Source: Bufo bufo (Eukaryota > Chordata > Amphibia > Anura > Bufonidae). From it: a stretch of DNA of 64,000 nucleotides. A program made the position numbers and the translations under genes. The notes beneath the pieces were generated by a model. That model worked only from the letters and a program-made list of their open reading frames with translations, was not told where the DNA came from and made no database searches. This document shows positions 22,258 through 34,450 of the stretch, one piece after another. The stretch lies in assembly GCF_905171765.1 (NCBI RefSeq), contig NC_053390.1:140426968-140490967 (forward strand). Reading direction: 5' to 3'. How positions within the stretch are numbered: the stretch's first letter is position 1; each line of letters begins with the position of its first letter.

Positions 22258-22419
22258 AACTCGTCCGCCCAACTTTTCAGTGAGCGACTTTGTACCCTCC
22301 TTCTAATAAAGTGGCCGTGACACATCAAACTTATTGGGAATTTCACAAGAAAAACAATGGTGTGCTTGGTTTTAATGTAACTTTATTCTTTCATGAGTTA
22401 TTTACAAGTTTCTGACCAC

Positions 22420-22573
22420 TTATAAAATGTGTTCAATATGCTGCCCATTGTGTTGGATTGTCAATGCAACCCTTTTCTCCCACTCTTCACACACTGATAG
22501 CAACACCGCAGGAGAAATGCTAACACAGGCTTCCAGTATCCGTAGTTTCAGGTGCTGCACATCTCGTATCATC
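22420..22573 (-). pseudogene. Mariner transposase C-terminal fragment, copy 1
   Basis: Read on the minus strand, the frame ends RVALTIQHNGQHIEHIL, following RDVQHLKLRILEACVSISP, the usual C terminus of mariner-type transposases (a helix bundle after the catalytic core, ending in N-G-x-H). The DNA-binding domain and all catalytic acids are absent. It is the mirror of the plus-strand copy that follows, so both derive from one 3' end that was duplicated in inverted orientation. Confidence 0.75.
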
Positions 22574-22593
22574 TGAAGGCAATCGTCTATGCT

Positions 22594-22749
22594 GTGAAGA
22601 TACGAGATGTGCAGCACCTGAAACTACGGATACTGGAAGCCTGTGCTAGCATTTCTCCTGCGGTGTTGCTATCAGTGTGTGAAGAGTGGGAGAAAAGGGT
22701 TGCATTGACAATCCAACACAATGGGCAGCACATTGAACACATTTTGTAA
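22594..22749 (+). pseudogene. Mariner transposase C-terminal fragment, copy 2
   Basis: The plus-strand frame reads RDVQHLKLRILEACASISP and ends in HNGQHIEHIL before a stop. Only about 52 codons remain. The sequence matches the minus-strand copy closely, with one clear residue change (CVS versus CAS). The catalytic part is absent, so it has no function of its own. The stop and the DNA after it are shared with the mirror copy. Confidence 0.75.
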
Positions 22750-23040
22750 GTGGTCAGAAACTTGTAAATAACTCATGAAAGAATAAAGTTACGTTAAAAA
22801 CAAGCACAACATTGTTTTACTTGTGAAATTCCCAATAAGTTTGATGTGTAACATGACCCTCTTCCTATTGAAAAAACAAAAGTTGGATTCAAAATGGCTG
22901 ACTTCAAAATGGCCGCCATGGTCACCACCCATCTTGAAAAGTTTCCCCCCTCACATATACTAATGTGCCACAAACAGGAAGTTAATATCACCAACCATTC
23001 CCATTTTATTAAGGTGTATCCATATAAATGGCTCACCCTG

Positions 23041-24026
23041 TACATCTGTGTACATGAAGCCTAATGGTCTAATGTTATGACACTTGTATCTACAATATTC
23101 TCAAAGTGCCTTTAATAAAATATATTACTGACCTAGTAAAAAACAAATATTGCTGATTGATCGATGCTGTGACCTGTGGCATAGTGGGGGCTTCTATCCA
23201 TGGGTTCAGATCTGTCATTTTACATGAACAACTTTCCAACTATTCCATCCAACAACTTTAATAATCACAAAATCTTGCAGATTCCTTACTAACAATTCCT
23301 CATCTGTAGAGATCACTTTTCAGCAGCCATCTCTTTATCATTATAGCCAGGGTTACAATGAAAGGTAACATCTCTACAGGATCACAATAGGTGATGGCGG
23401 CAGGTGGTGAGCTGCAACCCTCTGCAAATGTCACAGAGCATGCCCCCAACACTCACCCATAGCAGTCAATGATCCATCTCCAGCCCCCATAATCATGTAC
23501 AGAAAATCCTAAATAAAAAAAATTATATTAAAAAATAAATCAACAAATACAAAATAAAACCAGATACTGAAAAATATGTTTTACCTCTTTCTGATTTTAA
23601 TAGGTCCAAAAAAAATCTAGGCGATATATTTTATTTTCACAGTAGGCATCAAGTGACTGAGATAACAAACAAGATTTAGTTCATTTGCTTGCTGCGTGGG
23701 GAAAATGGCCAGAACTGAAGCTGCTACGACAGATCCCCTATAATATTATATTATTATATTATATTATATATTATAATAACCATCTATTCTAAGTATAAAG
23801 TTTTGGGCAAACGGAGATGCAAAGAGTCTGCTGAATTGACCACAGTGTATCTCAGAATATGAATAGTAACCCATCTGACACCAGGAATTTTAGTCCACTA
23901 GGCTCTTGAGATATTTTTATATTAACTAACTAGACAATGTGGAGTTTTATAAATTGGATCTGTAGCACTGCCCCGTATTCGCAGAATAGGGGGTATTTAT
24001 TTTATTAAGAGATAAAAAAAATAAAA

Positions 24027-24027
<1 letters not shown>
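23041..24027. other. Non-coding, AT-rich
   Basis: No gene. A 'attatattattatatt' run lies near 23745-23775. Nothing else recognised. Confidence 0.4.

Positions 24028-24076
<49 letters not shown>
24028..24076. repeat. (TA)n microsatellite
   Basis: About 24 TA units in a row, following an A-rich run. It is AT-only and probably polymorphic. Confidence 0.95.
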
Positions 24077-24077
<1 letters not shown>

Positions 24078-26143
24078 AAAAACCACTGGCAGCACCACCC
24101 TAGGAAGTATGGGAAAGTAGACGGGTGCAATGTCCAAGTACGGTAAAAGGTGCTTACCCACTTATAGAAGACAAAAATCGGACTGCACTCCAAGCATTTC
24201 TTCAAAAAAGTGTGTTTTTATTCACCCATATGGTGGCAAAAGCAAATATATATAAAGAAAAATAAAATCAAAAAGCCATTAAATTAAGTTACTTTGTACA
24301 ATTTTACGCACATTATATTATAATTAGTAAAATATGACCTCATAGCCTGTGAATGGAATTAAAAGTATGACATGTAGAATTATAATGAACGCAAAAGGCA
24401 AAATAAGTCTATTTTATGATTTTGTAGCACAGTACAAATATCACATGTAAATCGGATGGAATCACTCCAGTATTGACAGCCGGTTCTTTTTTTTTTTTTT
24501 ATATGCACAGCATGGTATTTTCACCACAATTTGCATTGTTGTAATAGCTTATTGACTGTTTTAGGTTGAAGGGGCCGAGGAGCTACTCAGTATGAATCTG
24601 TTTACTGCATTTGCCCAAAGTTCATTCACCCCAAGCAATTTAGTCAATAACCAATTTTTATACTTCTATCTTCTTTAAGATTCCACACCAATAATCCGTC
24701 CGTTTTTTTCCTGTTTTAATTATTTTAGTACTAGTCTAACATTTCCCATGGAAATCAATATGGGTGCGATCTATTAGCCAAAAAAATCTGCAGCACTGCA
24801 ATGCACACATATTAAAAATATTGATCCTGTAGGCCACTGATGTTTTCATTGAATTTAATGTTATCAAGCAGCCATAACAGAATTTCAATGACTCATACAC
24901 CCTTTTGATTAAAATTATAGATTACAGATGGAAGAAAATTAGCCATTTTACTTTGTGATAACAAAGTGCATTGTTTCATTTTCTTAAATAAGGTCAGATT
25001 CGTAGGGTTATTTGCCGCTACACAATACCCGACAAATAACAGCGAAACGCCATTTCACTCTCTTCATTGACATTTGAACTTGATTTCGCATCAAGTGATT
25101 TGCAGGAAGCTCATGACTTGCCTCCAGATTCATTTAGCTGAAGATCAGAAGCAATGACCGGCACTTCAAGTAGGAAAGTTAGATGCTGCACCGGTCATAA
25201 TTCTGGGACTCACGAAAAATTTAAGAGGATTTCAACTATGAAAAATATTTCATATACATATCATCATTAAATTCCTTGCTATTTTTGAAGGGATTTATCA
25301 TAAGTTTTGCTACAAACACGTACATGCTAATTACTGTATACTCTCCTTTAAATGAGTAATCCCATGAAAAGTATTACTAGCAAATTAATGGGGCATTTTA
25401 AATGAAGTATTATTATTATTAATATTTTTTTTATGCATTACATTTTCTGGTAGTCCACCTTCTCCTGCATTCGGTTTTGGACACACATGCTCAGTAGGTC
25501 TCATGCTCATAGTGAAGCAGCCCAGACACTTTTCATTTATTCATCCCTACTTCTGAATTCAGAAACATATAGCTATATCTCCCTAGACAGTGGAGAATAA
25601 AATTGTGGGGGCATTAAATACCATATACTGTATATCTCTAGGGCTAGGTATGATTTTCAATGCAGAGGAGGAATGGATTAGCATGAGTTAATTGCAATGC
25701 ATCATGGACAATATAGGCGCTTAATTGTCTCATGTGACAAGCTGCTGCCCATAGAAATCAAACATGGAAGTCGTTCAGATAACGTGAGTAAAAAGAGAAA
25801 AAAGGTAAAAATGACACTGGGGAGAAGCTTTTTTTTTATCATTGATATAGTTAAAACAACAGTGTGCATTACTCCATTTTTTTGTAATTCTTGGGATGAG
25901 TCACTACTCCTGACATGGCAACATTATCATATATTTTCACTTTCCAGGAAATATTCATTTTATTTAATATTTTCTTAGAACTCTTGTGGTGTTCCTGTGT
26001 TCCCCCTGAAAACGTATGAATGAATTGAAGAGCGTGTCACCATTCCCACTGCAAGTAGGGTGTGTTACAGTCTAACACTTTCACAAGGCAATCTGCTGAT
26101 TTAGGCATCATATGAAAAGAATGTGATCACCCAACCAACTTAC
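24077..26143. other. Non-coding, with a repeat fragment and possible conserved DNA
   Basis: About 24077-24240 ('ggcagcaccaccctaggaag' to 'ttattcacccatatgg') looks like a dispersed repeat, class unknown. About 24540-25240 is complex AT-rich DNA with words such as 'attatagattacagatgg' and 'tgacatttgaacttgatttc', possibly conserved regulatory DNA. No coding frame. Confidence 0.35.
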
Positions 26144-26492
26144 GGGGTCATTTACTATCGAGAAATACGCTAGGGTTATAGGCGCCGCAATCTGCGACTT
26201 CTTCCCACTCACGCCAGGTCTAAAATAAAGTAGGCATGGCGTGGGCGGGGATGGGGGCGAGCCGGTAGGGCCATCTCAGTTATCATTTTCTACACCTGGT
26301 TCAGGCGTAGAAAATGGTCTAAATTTAAGCCAGCAAGAAAGCTGGTGTAGATTTAGACCAGCGGCGGAGCTTATGTACAGGCCGAAGTTATGTAAAGGCC
26401 GGCGCCTCTTCATAATTTCAGTGGATCCACTGCCAGCTATAGGGCTTATTAAGATCGCCGTCTAAAACGCCGGTCTTAATAAATGATTCCCC
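26144..26492. mobile_element. GGGGTCATTTA family MITE
   Basis: It starts GGGGTCATTTACTATCGAGA and ends 'gtcttaataaatgattcccc', giving imperfect inverted ends. 'cgccgcaatctgcgactt' and 'taatgaccggcg'-type words link it to 7079-7436. Non-coding. Confidence 0.65.
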
Positions 26493-27290
26493 ATATATCT
26501 GTCAGTAGCTACCACAGAAGAAATGTAGTATTACATGGTGCCAATTAAAATAAATGGTCATCAACTGTCCCTGCCTACTTGCAAGATCCATCCTAAGTGA
26601 TGGCCACCATCTGGACAGCAGTCCCTTCCTAGCTACCTATGGGGTAAGTTATCCAAAAAGACAGAATAAAGGAAAAAGAGGTAACAAAATAATCAGGTTA
26701 GACAAACTAAGGTCATAGGGTCACAAAAGAGGCAGAATCAAACACAAAATACAGAGTCACAATGCCAAGCAAGGAGACAGATACCAGATCACATCAAAAT
26801 CCAAATAGTCAGAGTCAAAGGGTCATGAGTCAAACACAGTAGAACGGCTAGTGTGGCACCAAAAGATCAATCACAGGAAGCTGTGGCCAGCAGGAGCCTG
26901 TTTAAATACCCTGCCATAGACAAGCATGGGACCTCGGCTTGGATGCCTATTGGTCCAACGTCCCATCTGACCCAGAAGTGACATCGATGTGCACGGGATG
27001 CGGACGTCTATCCTGATTGACCAGACGTCCCTGCAGTTCATGTGATCGGACAACACTGCAGCCCAGCCTGGTCCTGGTGACTGGATGCCAGCAGTGCTCC
27101 ATATTCGAAAATGTGTTCAGCGAGGGAGTGCCGACAAGTAAATACGTGATATGTGGCTCTTCGAATTAAGTTTTGAGCGGGGGACCAATCTCTATAAAAT
27201 CCATAAGCCATAATAATTAATATGGAAAAGTACTGTCTCCCTGAGATTTCAAGACAAAACATAAGTTTGAAGTTATCTATTCATGTTGGA
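26493..27290. other. Non-coding, repeat-like stretch
   Basis: About 26640-27080 has the monotone A/C/G-rich texture 'caaaagaggcagaatcaaac' often seen in old LTRs, but I cannot define ends. The frames on the minus strand lack motifs. Confidence 0.3.
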
Positions 27291-27938
27291 TTAAAGGGAC
27301 AATGACAGGCCCAAAAAGCATATTTAGGTATATATATGACAGTACAGGTCTTATAAAGTGTATTAGAATCATCTAAGTATCCCCCCTGTCCACCTTATAA
27401 ATACAGTGAAATGAAGTTTTATAACCTGCTTGAATCGTCTTCAATCTGCCCAAGGGGCGGTGTTTCATCTCAACTTGCGCCCAGCCAGCCTCGCCACAAC
27501 TGCCGTTTGAAGCGCCGCCCAGCTCATCAATATTCACTTTGCTGAATATTGCCCGGCGCATGCGCATAAAGCAGAGGCTGCATCGGCCTCTGAGAATCAG
27601 ACTGTGCGCAGGCACGATGCGATCCCGGCCAGTGAGGGTGCCGGGCGCATGCGCTGAAGATGGCTGGGGACACTAGTAGCCGCCCAGCGAAGTGAATATT
27701 GATGAGCTGGGCGGCGCTTCAAACGGCAGTTGTGGCGAGGCTGGCTGGGCGCAAGTGGAGATGAAACGCCGCCCCTTGGGCAGATTGAACATGTTTCAAG
27801 CAGGTTATAAAACTTCATTTTACTGTATTTATAAGGTGGACAGGGGGGATACTTAAATGATTCTAATACACTTTATAAGACCTGTACTGTCATATATATA
27901 CCTAAATATGCTTTTTGGGCCTGTCAGTGTCCCTTTAA
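27291..27938. mobile_element. T2-like palindromic element, 648 bp
   Basis: TTAAAGGGACAATGACAGGC at the left and TTAAAGGGACACTGACAGGC (right reversed) stand on TTAA. The arms are long and near-identical, e.g. 'catatttaggtatatatatg', 'gccgcccagctcatcaat' and 'ggcgcttcaaacggcagtt'. The centre is at about 27615. Minus-strand frames here are shadows. Confidence 0.88.
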
Positions 27939-30071
27939 GCTTTTATTTAACTTCAGTGACCATTCAAGTGGATCCCACTCAGAATGATATTACTTGCACA
28001 AAGGCTATAGGGTCTGTCTGACTATTGCTTGTCAGCTGATAGTTGGGCAGGTCTACATGGAATAAGCTTTTCAAATTGTGATCGTTCTCACGCCCATCGG
28101 TAAATGCATGAAAAGAGTGCATATAGAGAAGTTTATTTTATGGGACCACTATCAGACCTGAAAATGTAGAAATAGTTCATTACACATAAGAGGAGAGGAG
28201 ATAAAAGTGTCTGTAATCCTCTTAAGTAAGCTTGTTAAATTGTGTCACAACACGTGTTAGTTGTACACTCTTACCTTTGCACTTTATATATTTTAGAGGA
28301 ACATAATTAACCAGTGGTGGGTAGTGTTTACGTTAGTTCTCAAAAGGTTAAGAAGCTGATTATCGTTAAAATCAGCTTTGCCGGGGGCTTCACTGGCTGT
28401 GTGTAATCAAATTAGACAAGCAGGGCAGTGTGTCACCCTACACTAACCAGTGGCACTTTCTTATGTTATGACCTTTTCCATTAGATGAGACAGCTACTTA
28501 AACTTATTCACTGTGGTTGAGAAAGATTATCTTCCAGTGACAAAAACAATGGACAAAATAATTCAACTACGACATGTTATAAAAGAATGTCAAACAACAG
28601 ATCACGTACCTGCCAGTTTGCTGACCTTTTATCTAAAGACAAAGTACATGCCTATAACACAGGAATGATAAAAAATAAATTGCCTTCTCTGGTGTCAATT
28701 TAAGGTCCCTAAAAAGGTCTGATGAAGGCTTAGTTCATTTCTTCAATTTTATTTACTCTAAATATGTGTCATGAACAGTGCCGTTTGTGTTGCTACTCAA
28801 TGCTCACTTCCACTGCAACTTCCTTCTCCCACATCACTGACTGGACCCCATTTCATCCTGGTGGCCTATTCAAGTCTGCGTTGGTTCCCAATTTACTCCT
28901 GTGCTGTTCTGTTGTGCTGTCTCCATTACTCAATCACCCCTGATTGCAGAAGCAATGCAATGGTTAACTCATCCTGGTGCTAGACTTTGTTGCCACACAA
29001 TGGGTCATTTCTGATAGGCTAGTCACAGTCTGCTATTTAAACCAGGCCAGTTCTCTCAAGCCTTGCTGAGTGTCAACTACAGCACATTACAGCTCCTGAT
29101 CTAGTTCTGCCCAGTCCCTGTGGACTCTGAGTCATGCCATAATATTATATTTTTGTTCCTTATTAGTATACTCTTGTTCTCCTTTTATTTCTAGTACTAC
29201 TATTGGTTCTTACAGTTGGATACCCCTAACTACGTTCCTGCCTAGACTCTTGGATCCTAAGCCTGGTACCTGTTGTGCACTTCTAGTGCTGACCTCTGTC
29301 TTGCTCCTGACTATTATCATGTATCATCCCTTGTTCTGTCACTTGCTGACTGCTCTCCTGATGACAACCTTTAGTTCTGTTACAGACCATACCTCGCTCT
29401 TCTACTCTGCCTTCTTTCTAGTTCTGACTTGGCCTGCTCCTTGACGATACCGCTGATATTTCCCAGTTTCATCCAAGGTGTGATTTTATCTCCCCATTCT
29501 TTCTAAGTCTTGCTGGGACCTGTAGATCCTGGTAAATCCTGAGTTCGTCCAAAATCTGCTCCTAGCATACCCTAGTTCTGTCCAAGGCCTGCACTTGGCC
29601 ATTTTCCCTCCTGCTTTCAAGTACCTGTTCTTTGTGTTCCTGATTTATACTTCACGTTCTTGCCCTGTGACTACTGTACTGTTCTACACTTCATGTGTGG
29701 TCTTGTTCCTGTCCTGTCATTAACGCTGTATTTGGCTGCCAACTGGTAACTACTACTGGGATCATCCAGCAGCAAAGTCTATACCTGTCTTTCAAATGGT
29801 TAAGAGTGAGGACCAGGAATCCCTTAGACTTCGCATCCAAGTGTAAGTAGTTCAATACCAGTTTCAGCCACAAGAATCTGCATCCAAGCCAACAGAAATG
29901 CTAATGTCGGCTTTACATTGAAATGGTTATCTCATCACTTGCTTTGATTGCTGTTTCCACTGTCAGAACTAAAGTAACATTATAAAAATGTACAAGACCA
30001 TTTAAGGAAAAGGTGAATGGAATGCTTCCAAAATTTTTTAATTTGGAGTTGCAGAAATGAGCACAGATCTA
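27939..30071. other. Non-coding stretch with a pyrimidine-rich region
   Basis: About 28770-29710 is rich in C/T with 'ctgttctgttgtgctgtctc'-like texture, similar to LTR or leader DNA of Gypsy elements, but no ends or coding domains were found. About 28360-28520 is complex and could be conserved. No gene. Confidence 0.3.
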
Positions 30072-30334
30072 CAGGTCCATAAATATTTGGACATCGACAC
30101 AATTCTAAAATCTTTGGCTCTATACACCACCACAATGGATTTGAAATGAAACGAACAAGATGTGCTTTAACTGCAGACTGTCAGCTTTAATTAGAGGGCA
30201 TTTACATCCAAATCAGGTGAACGGTGTAAGAATTACAACAGTTTGCATATGTGTCTCCCACTTGTGGTGTGGTGGTGTATAGAACCAGAAATGTTAGAAT
30301 TGTGTCGATGTCCCACTATTTATGGACCTGACTG
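30072..30334. mobile_element. Tc1 deletion derivative (MITE)
   Basis: A TA-flanked 263 bp copy of the same family as 4239-6042: 'caggtccataaatatttgg' at the left and 'ttatggacctgactg' at the right. It keeps almost only the inverted repeats. It has no transposase, so it could move only with an enzyme supplied elsewhere. Confidence 0.88.
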
Positions 30335-30336
30335 TA

Positions 30337-30893
30337 TCCATTGCAAAATGTCTAGAAGCAAAGATGGCTCTGATTACAAGAACAGTAGATAGCTGCATTT
30401 AATAATGACATAGGCTTTTAATACTCAAAGTCAAGAATTGAAAATTTTGCCAAAGTAAATTGTTAAAAAGTAAATGGCAAAAAACACAACAGTATGTGGA
30501 CTTGATGCATCAGAAAACTCTATAATTTAAAGGCAGATGCATCTTTGATAGGTTTCCAAAAAGTTAACTTTACAGTCCCAAGGGTGTTTCATTTTCTTGA
30601 AGTTTCTTTGTTTGCCATCGAACATTTACTACAACAGAAATTCTAAGCTTCGTGAAAGCTATAATGAAGGTGGAACAGAACATGCAATCAGACTGACAAT
30701 TTTGTTAGAATAAAACAAGAAAACATCCACTATCCAAACAGGCACTGCAACATAATGGAAGAATAAAGCTGAAAGAAGGCATAAATAAATTACATAAACA
30801 ATGTACATTTCACTCAGAAAAACATTGCCTTACAAAAAACTTTAAGAGCATTGTGTTGTGTGTGAAAGTAAAAAAACAGTACTAAATAAGCTA

Positions 30894-30929
<36 letters not shown>
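30337..30929. other. Non-coding, AT-rich, ends in (TA)n
   Basis: No gene. A (AT)n microsatellite at about 30898-30927 borders the Tc1 copy. Confidence 0.45.
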
Positions 30930-30932
<3 letters not shown>

Positions 30933-32533
30933 TTGCAAGAAAAAGTATGTGAACCATTTGGAATTATATGGATTTCTGCACAAATTGGTCATAAAATGTG
31001 ATCTGATCTTCATCTAAGTCAGAACAATAGACAATCACAGTCTGCTTAAGCTAATAACACTCAAAAAATTAAATGTTACCATGTTTTTATTGAACACACC
31101 ATGTAAACATTCACAGTGCAGGTAGAAAAAGTATGTGAACCCTTGGATTTAATAACTGGTTGAACCTCCTTTGGCAGCAATAACTTCAACCAAACGTTTC
31201 CTGTAGTTGCAGATCAGACATGCACAACGGTCAGGAGTAATTCTTGACCATTCCTCTTTACAGAACTGTTTCAGTTCAGCAATATTCTTCAGATGTCTGG
31301 TGTGATTCGCTTTCTTGAGGTCATGCCACAGCATCTCAATCGGGTTGAGGTCAGGACTCTGACTGGGCCACTCCAGAAGGCGTATTTTCTTCTGTTTAAG
31401 CCATTCTGTTGTTGATTTACTTTTATGCTTTGGGTTGTTGTCCTGTTGCAACACCCATCTTCTGTTGAGCTTCAGCTGGTGGACAGATGGCATTAAGTTC
31501 TCCTGCAAAATGTCTTGATAAACTTGGGAATTAATTTTTCCGTTGATGATAGCAATCCGTCCAGGCCTTGACGCAGCAAAGCAGCCCCAAACCATGATGA
31601 CCCCACCACCATACTTCACAGTTGGGATGAGGTTTTGATGTTTGTGTGCTGTGCCTCTTTTTCTCCGCAAATCGTGCTGTGTGTTTCTACCAAACAACTC
31701 CACTTTGGTTTCATCTGTCCACAGAATATTTTCCAGTACTGCTATGTAACATCCAGGGGCTCTTGTGCAAACTGTAAAAGCAGCAATGGGTTTTTTTTGG
31801 ACAGCAGTGGCTTCCTCTGTGGTATTCTCCCATGAAATCCATAATTTTTTGGTATTTTACGTATCGTAGATTCGCTAACAGGGATGTTAGCATATGAGAC
31901 TTTTGTAAGACTTTAGCTGACACTCTAGGATTCTTCTTCACCTTATTGAGCAGTCTGCAGTCATCTTTACACAACGGCCACTCCTAGGGAGAGTAGCAGC
32001 AGTGCTGAACTTTCTTCATTTATAGACAATTTGTCTTACTGTGGACTGATGAACAGCAAGGCTTTTGGAGATACTTTTATTACCTTTTCCAGCTTTATGC
32101 AAGTCAACAATTCTTAATCGTAGGTCTTCTGAGAGCTCTTTTGTGCGAGGCATCATTCACATCAGGCAACGCTTCTTGTGAAAAGCAAACCCAGAACTGG
32201 TGTGTGTTTTTTTATAGGGCAGGGCAGCTGTAACCAACACCTCCAATCTCATCTCATTGATTAGAGTCCAGTTGGCTGACACCTCACTCCAATTAGCTCT
32301 TGAAGATGTCATTAGTCTAGGGGTTCACATACTTTTTCCACCTGCACTGAGAATGTTTACATGGTGTGTTCAATAAAAACATGGTAACATTTAATTCTTT
32401 GCATGTTATTAGCTTAAGCAGACTGTGATTGTCTATTGTTGTTACTTAGATGAAGATCAGATCACATTTTATGATCAATTTGTGCAGATATCCATATCAT
32501 TCCAAAGGGTTCACATACTTTTTCTTGCAACTG
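30930..32533 (-). mobile_element. Tc1-like transposon, 1.6 kb
   Basis: CAGTTGCAAGAAAAAGTATG at the left and its inverted copy 'catactttttcttgcaactg' at the right border the element; the repeats extend over about 215 bp each. TA follows the right end; the left flank is CA, probably a mutated TA. It lies in a (TA)n tract. The transposase is on the minus strand. Confidence 0.92.
31149..32156 (-). pseudogene. Tc1 DD34E transposase, broken
   Basis: Start near 32156: [19 protein letters not shown] opens the first helix-turn-helix. An in-frame stop replaces a residue of the YKWRKF stretch at about 32027. The region 31711-31974 is in another frame. The C-terminal frame (31149-31703) has GGGVIMVWGCFAAS (glycine-rich box), QQDNNPKHKS (second catalytic Asp) and SPDLNPIEMLW (Glu); 34 residues lie between, so DD34E. 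The end is KGGSTSY. A complete enzyme would bind the 215 bp repeats and excise the element at TA. This copy is dead through the stop and frameshifts but is fairly well preserved. Confidence 0.9.
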
Positions 32534-32809
32534 TATATATATTATATAGCTACTGAGTTCTGAACAGCTTCTTATGCTGGCTGTACGCTAGTGATTTCAG
32601 ACAGCAGTTTCCTCAATGACGATATCAGTCTCTCTGGATGGAAACACTATGCGTTCAAAAAAGGAAACAACTGATCAATCTCTGCTGTGATCCTTCACTG
32701 GGTCTTGGCTTCAATTCACAAGGTGCAGAAGTCTTCTGGCACAAATGATAACATGTAACATTCCACAAAAATCTTTCTTCAAAGGAGTCTTATCATTCGA
32801 CCATGTGTA

Positions 32810-33133
32810 TTGTTCAACTACCTAAAAGGTACTACAGCCCTAAACTACTTGCCATATTCGAGCAGGCTCTAACAAACTGTCTATACCCCGGAACCACCAG
32901 AAAACTTTTGGAGCCAGAGCCTTTTGTCATGTAGCACCTACTCTATGGAATACAGTACCCAGGTCAATAAGCGGGATATTATCACAAAATTCTTAATTTA
33001 TTTTAAAAAAAAAAAACCTCAAAACCCATCTATTCAGTTTGAAAGCTTCCTCACATGGTATGATCATGAACTATTTGTCTGCTCCTGGACTGCACTGTGA
33101 GTCCCTGGTGAGAAAAGCGCATTACAAATGTTT
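32810..33133 (+). pseudogene. L2/CR1 LINE, 3' end of ORF2
   Basis: One frame reads RNHQKTFGARAFCHVAPTLW followed by NTVPRSI, the conserved C-terminal end of CR1/L2 reverse transcriptases. A stop follows near 32990. 'aaaacccatctattcagttt' and the tail 'aaagcgcattacaaatg', ending in 'tttgttgttgttg', fit an L2-type 3' end with a short TTG repeat tail. The copy is strongly 5'-truncated and lacks endonuclease and RT core. It cannot retrotranspose. Confidence 0.75.
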
Positions 33134-33136
33134 GTT

Positions 33137-33320
33137 GTTGTTGAACGAGAGAAACGCTCGTTTATTGGGTGAAACTGTCATTTGTGCAGGCAAGTAAATT
33201 ATTGCTTCTGGACAGCAGATCGTGCTGTCTAAACAGCTCTCTGCTGCCCAGAAACAATGTAACTGACAAGCGATTGCAATAGTAATTGCTTGCTCTCATA
33301 CTGTGAAGGTGTCAGTGTTA
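33137..33320. mobile_element. MITE fragment related to 47635-48025
   Basis: 'cagatcgtgctgtctaaaca' with 'ctctctgctgcccagaaaca' closely matches 'cagatcgtgccgtctaaaca' in the element at 47635-48025. No clear ends remain. Confidence 0.5.
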
Positions 33321-33324
33321 TATA

Positions 33325-34374
33325 CACTCACCTAAAGAATTATTAGGAACACCATACTAATATGGTGTTGGACCCCCTTTTGCCTTCAGAACTGCCTTAA
33401 TTCTACGTGGCATTGATTCAACAAGGTGCTGATAGCATTCTTTAGAAATGTTGGCCCATATTGATAGGATAGCATCTTGCAGTTGATGGAGATTTGAGGG
33501 ATGCACATCCAGGGCACGAAGCTCCCGTTCCACCACATCCCAAAGATGCTCTATTGGGTTGAGATCTGTTGACTGTGGGGGCCATTTTAGTACAGTGAAC
33601 TCATTGCCATGTTCAAGAAACCAATTTGAAATGATTCGAGCTTTGTGACATAGTGCATTATCCTGCTGGAAGTAGCCATCAGAGGATGGATACATGTTCT
33701 CATTCTGTTTACGCCAAATTCGGACTCTACCATTTGAATGTCTCAACAGAAATCGAGACTCATCAGACCAGGCAACATTTTTCCAGTTTTAAACAGTCCA
33801 ATTTTGGTGAGCTTGTGCAAATTGTAGCCTCTTTTTCCTATTTGTAGTGGAGATGAGTGGTACCCGGTGGGGTCTTCTGCTGTTGTAGCCCATCCGCCTC
33901 AAGGTTGTGCGTGTTGTGGCTTCACAAATGCTTTGCTGCATACCTTGGTTGTAACGAGTGGTTATTTCAGTCAACCTTGCTCTTCTATCAGCTTGAATCA
34001 GTCGGCCCATTCTCCTCTGACCTCTAGCATCCACAAGGCATTTTTGCCCACAGGACTGCCGCATACTGGATGTTTTTCCCTTTTTACACCATTCTTTGTA
34101 AACCCTAGAAATGGTTGTGCGTGAAAATCCCAGTGACCGAGCAGATTGTGAAATACTCAGACCGGCCCGTCTGGCACCAACAACCATGCCACGCTCAAAA
34201 TTGCTTAAATCACCTTTCTTTCCCATTCTGACATTCAGTTTGGAGTTAAGGAGATTGTCTTGACCAGGACCACACCCCTAAATGCATTGAAGCAACTGCC
34301 ATGTGATTGGTTGACTAGATAATTGCATTAATGAGAAATAGAACAGGTGTTCCTAATAATTCTTTAGGTGAGTG
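33325..34374 (-). mobile_element. Tc1/mariner element, DD36E type, 1.05 kb
   Basis: CACTCACCTAAAGAATTATT at the left is inverted at the right end ('aataattctttaggtgagtg'); TA flanks both sides. Ends are only about 29 bp. The transposase is on the minus strand with an internal deletion. Confidence 0.92.
33357..34226 (-). pseudogene. DD36E (Incomer-like) transposase with deletion
   Basis: N-terminal frame 33789-34226: MGKKGDLSNFERGMVVGARR, then ARSLGFSRTTISRVY (helix-turn-helix) and a basic region. It stops at QNWTV just before the first catalytic stretch. The C-terminal frame (33357-33746) resumes with VRIWRKQNENMYPSSDGYF and holds QQDNALCHKA (second Asp) and DLNPIEHLW (Glu). Counting gives 36 residues, so DD36E, the type called Incomer. 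The glycine-rich middle of the RNase H-like core is missing between ENM and YPSSDG. The end is KGGPTPY. It is inactive, but little else has changed. Confidence 0.9.
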
Positions 34375-34450
34375 TAGATAGCCATAGAGACAGCCATAAA
34401 CAAAATGTCACCAACACCCTTTAAAACAATTATGCACTAGTTTCATGAAA

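Larger units (their letters stand above)
22258..23040. mobile_element. Mariner-like element folded as a palindrome
   Basis: The right end reads 'atataaatggctcaccctg' followed by TA, i.e. a CAGGGTGAGCC inverted end on a TA target. The left end is lost at the boundary with the foldback at 20322-22257. Two copies of a transposase 3' end lie head to head around 22586 with a spacer of about 25 bp. The arms run from about 22318 to 22838. Confidence 0.75.

Noticed and set aside
28765..29700. LTR or coding region in C/T-rich DNA
   Set aside because: Texture resembles an LTR or leader, but no TG...CA ends, primer site or domains were found.
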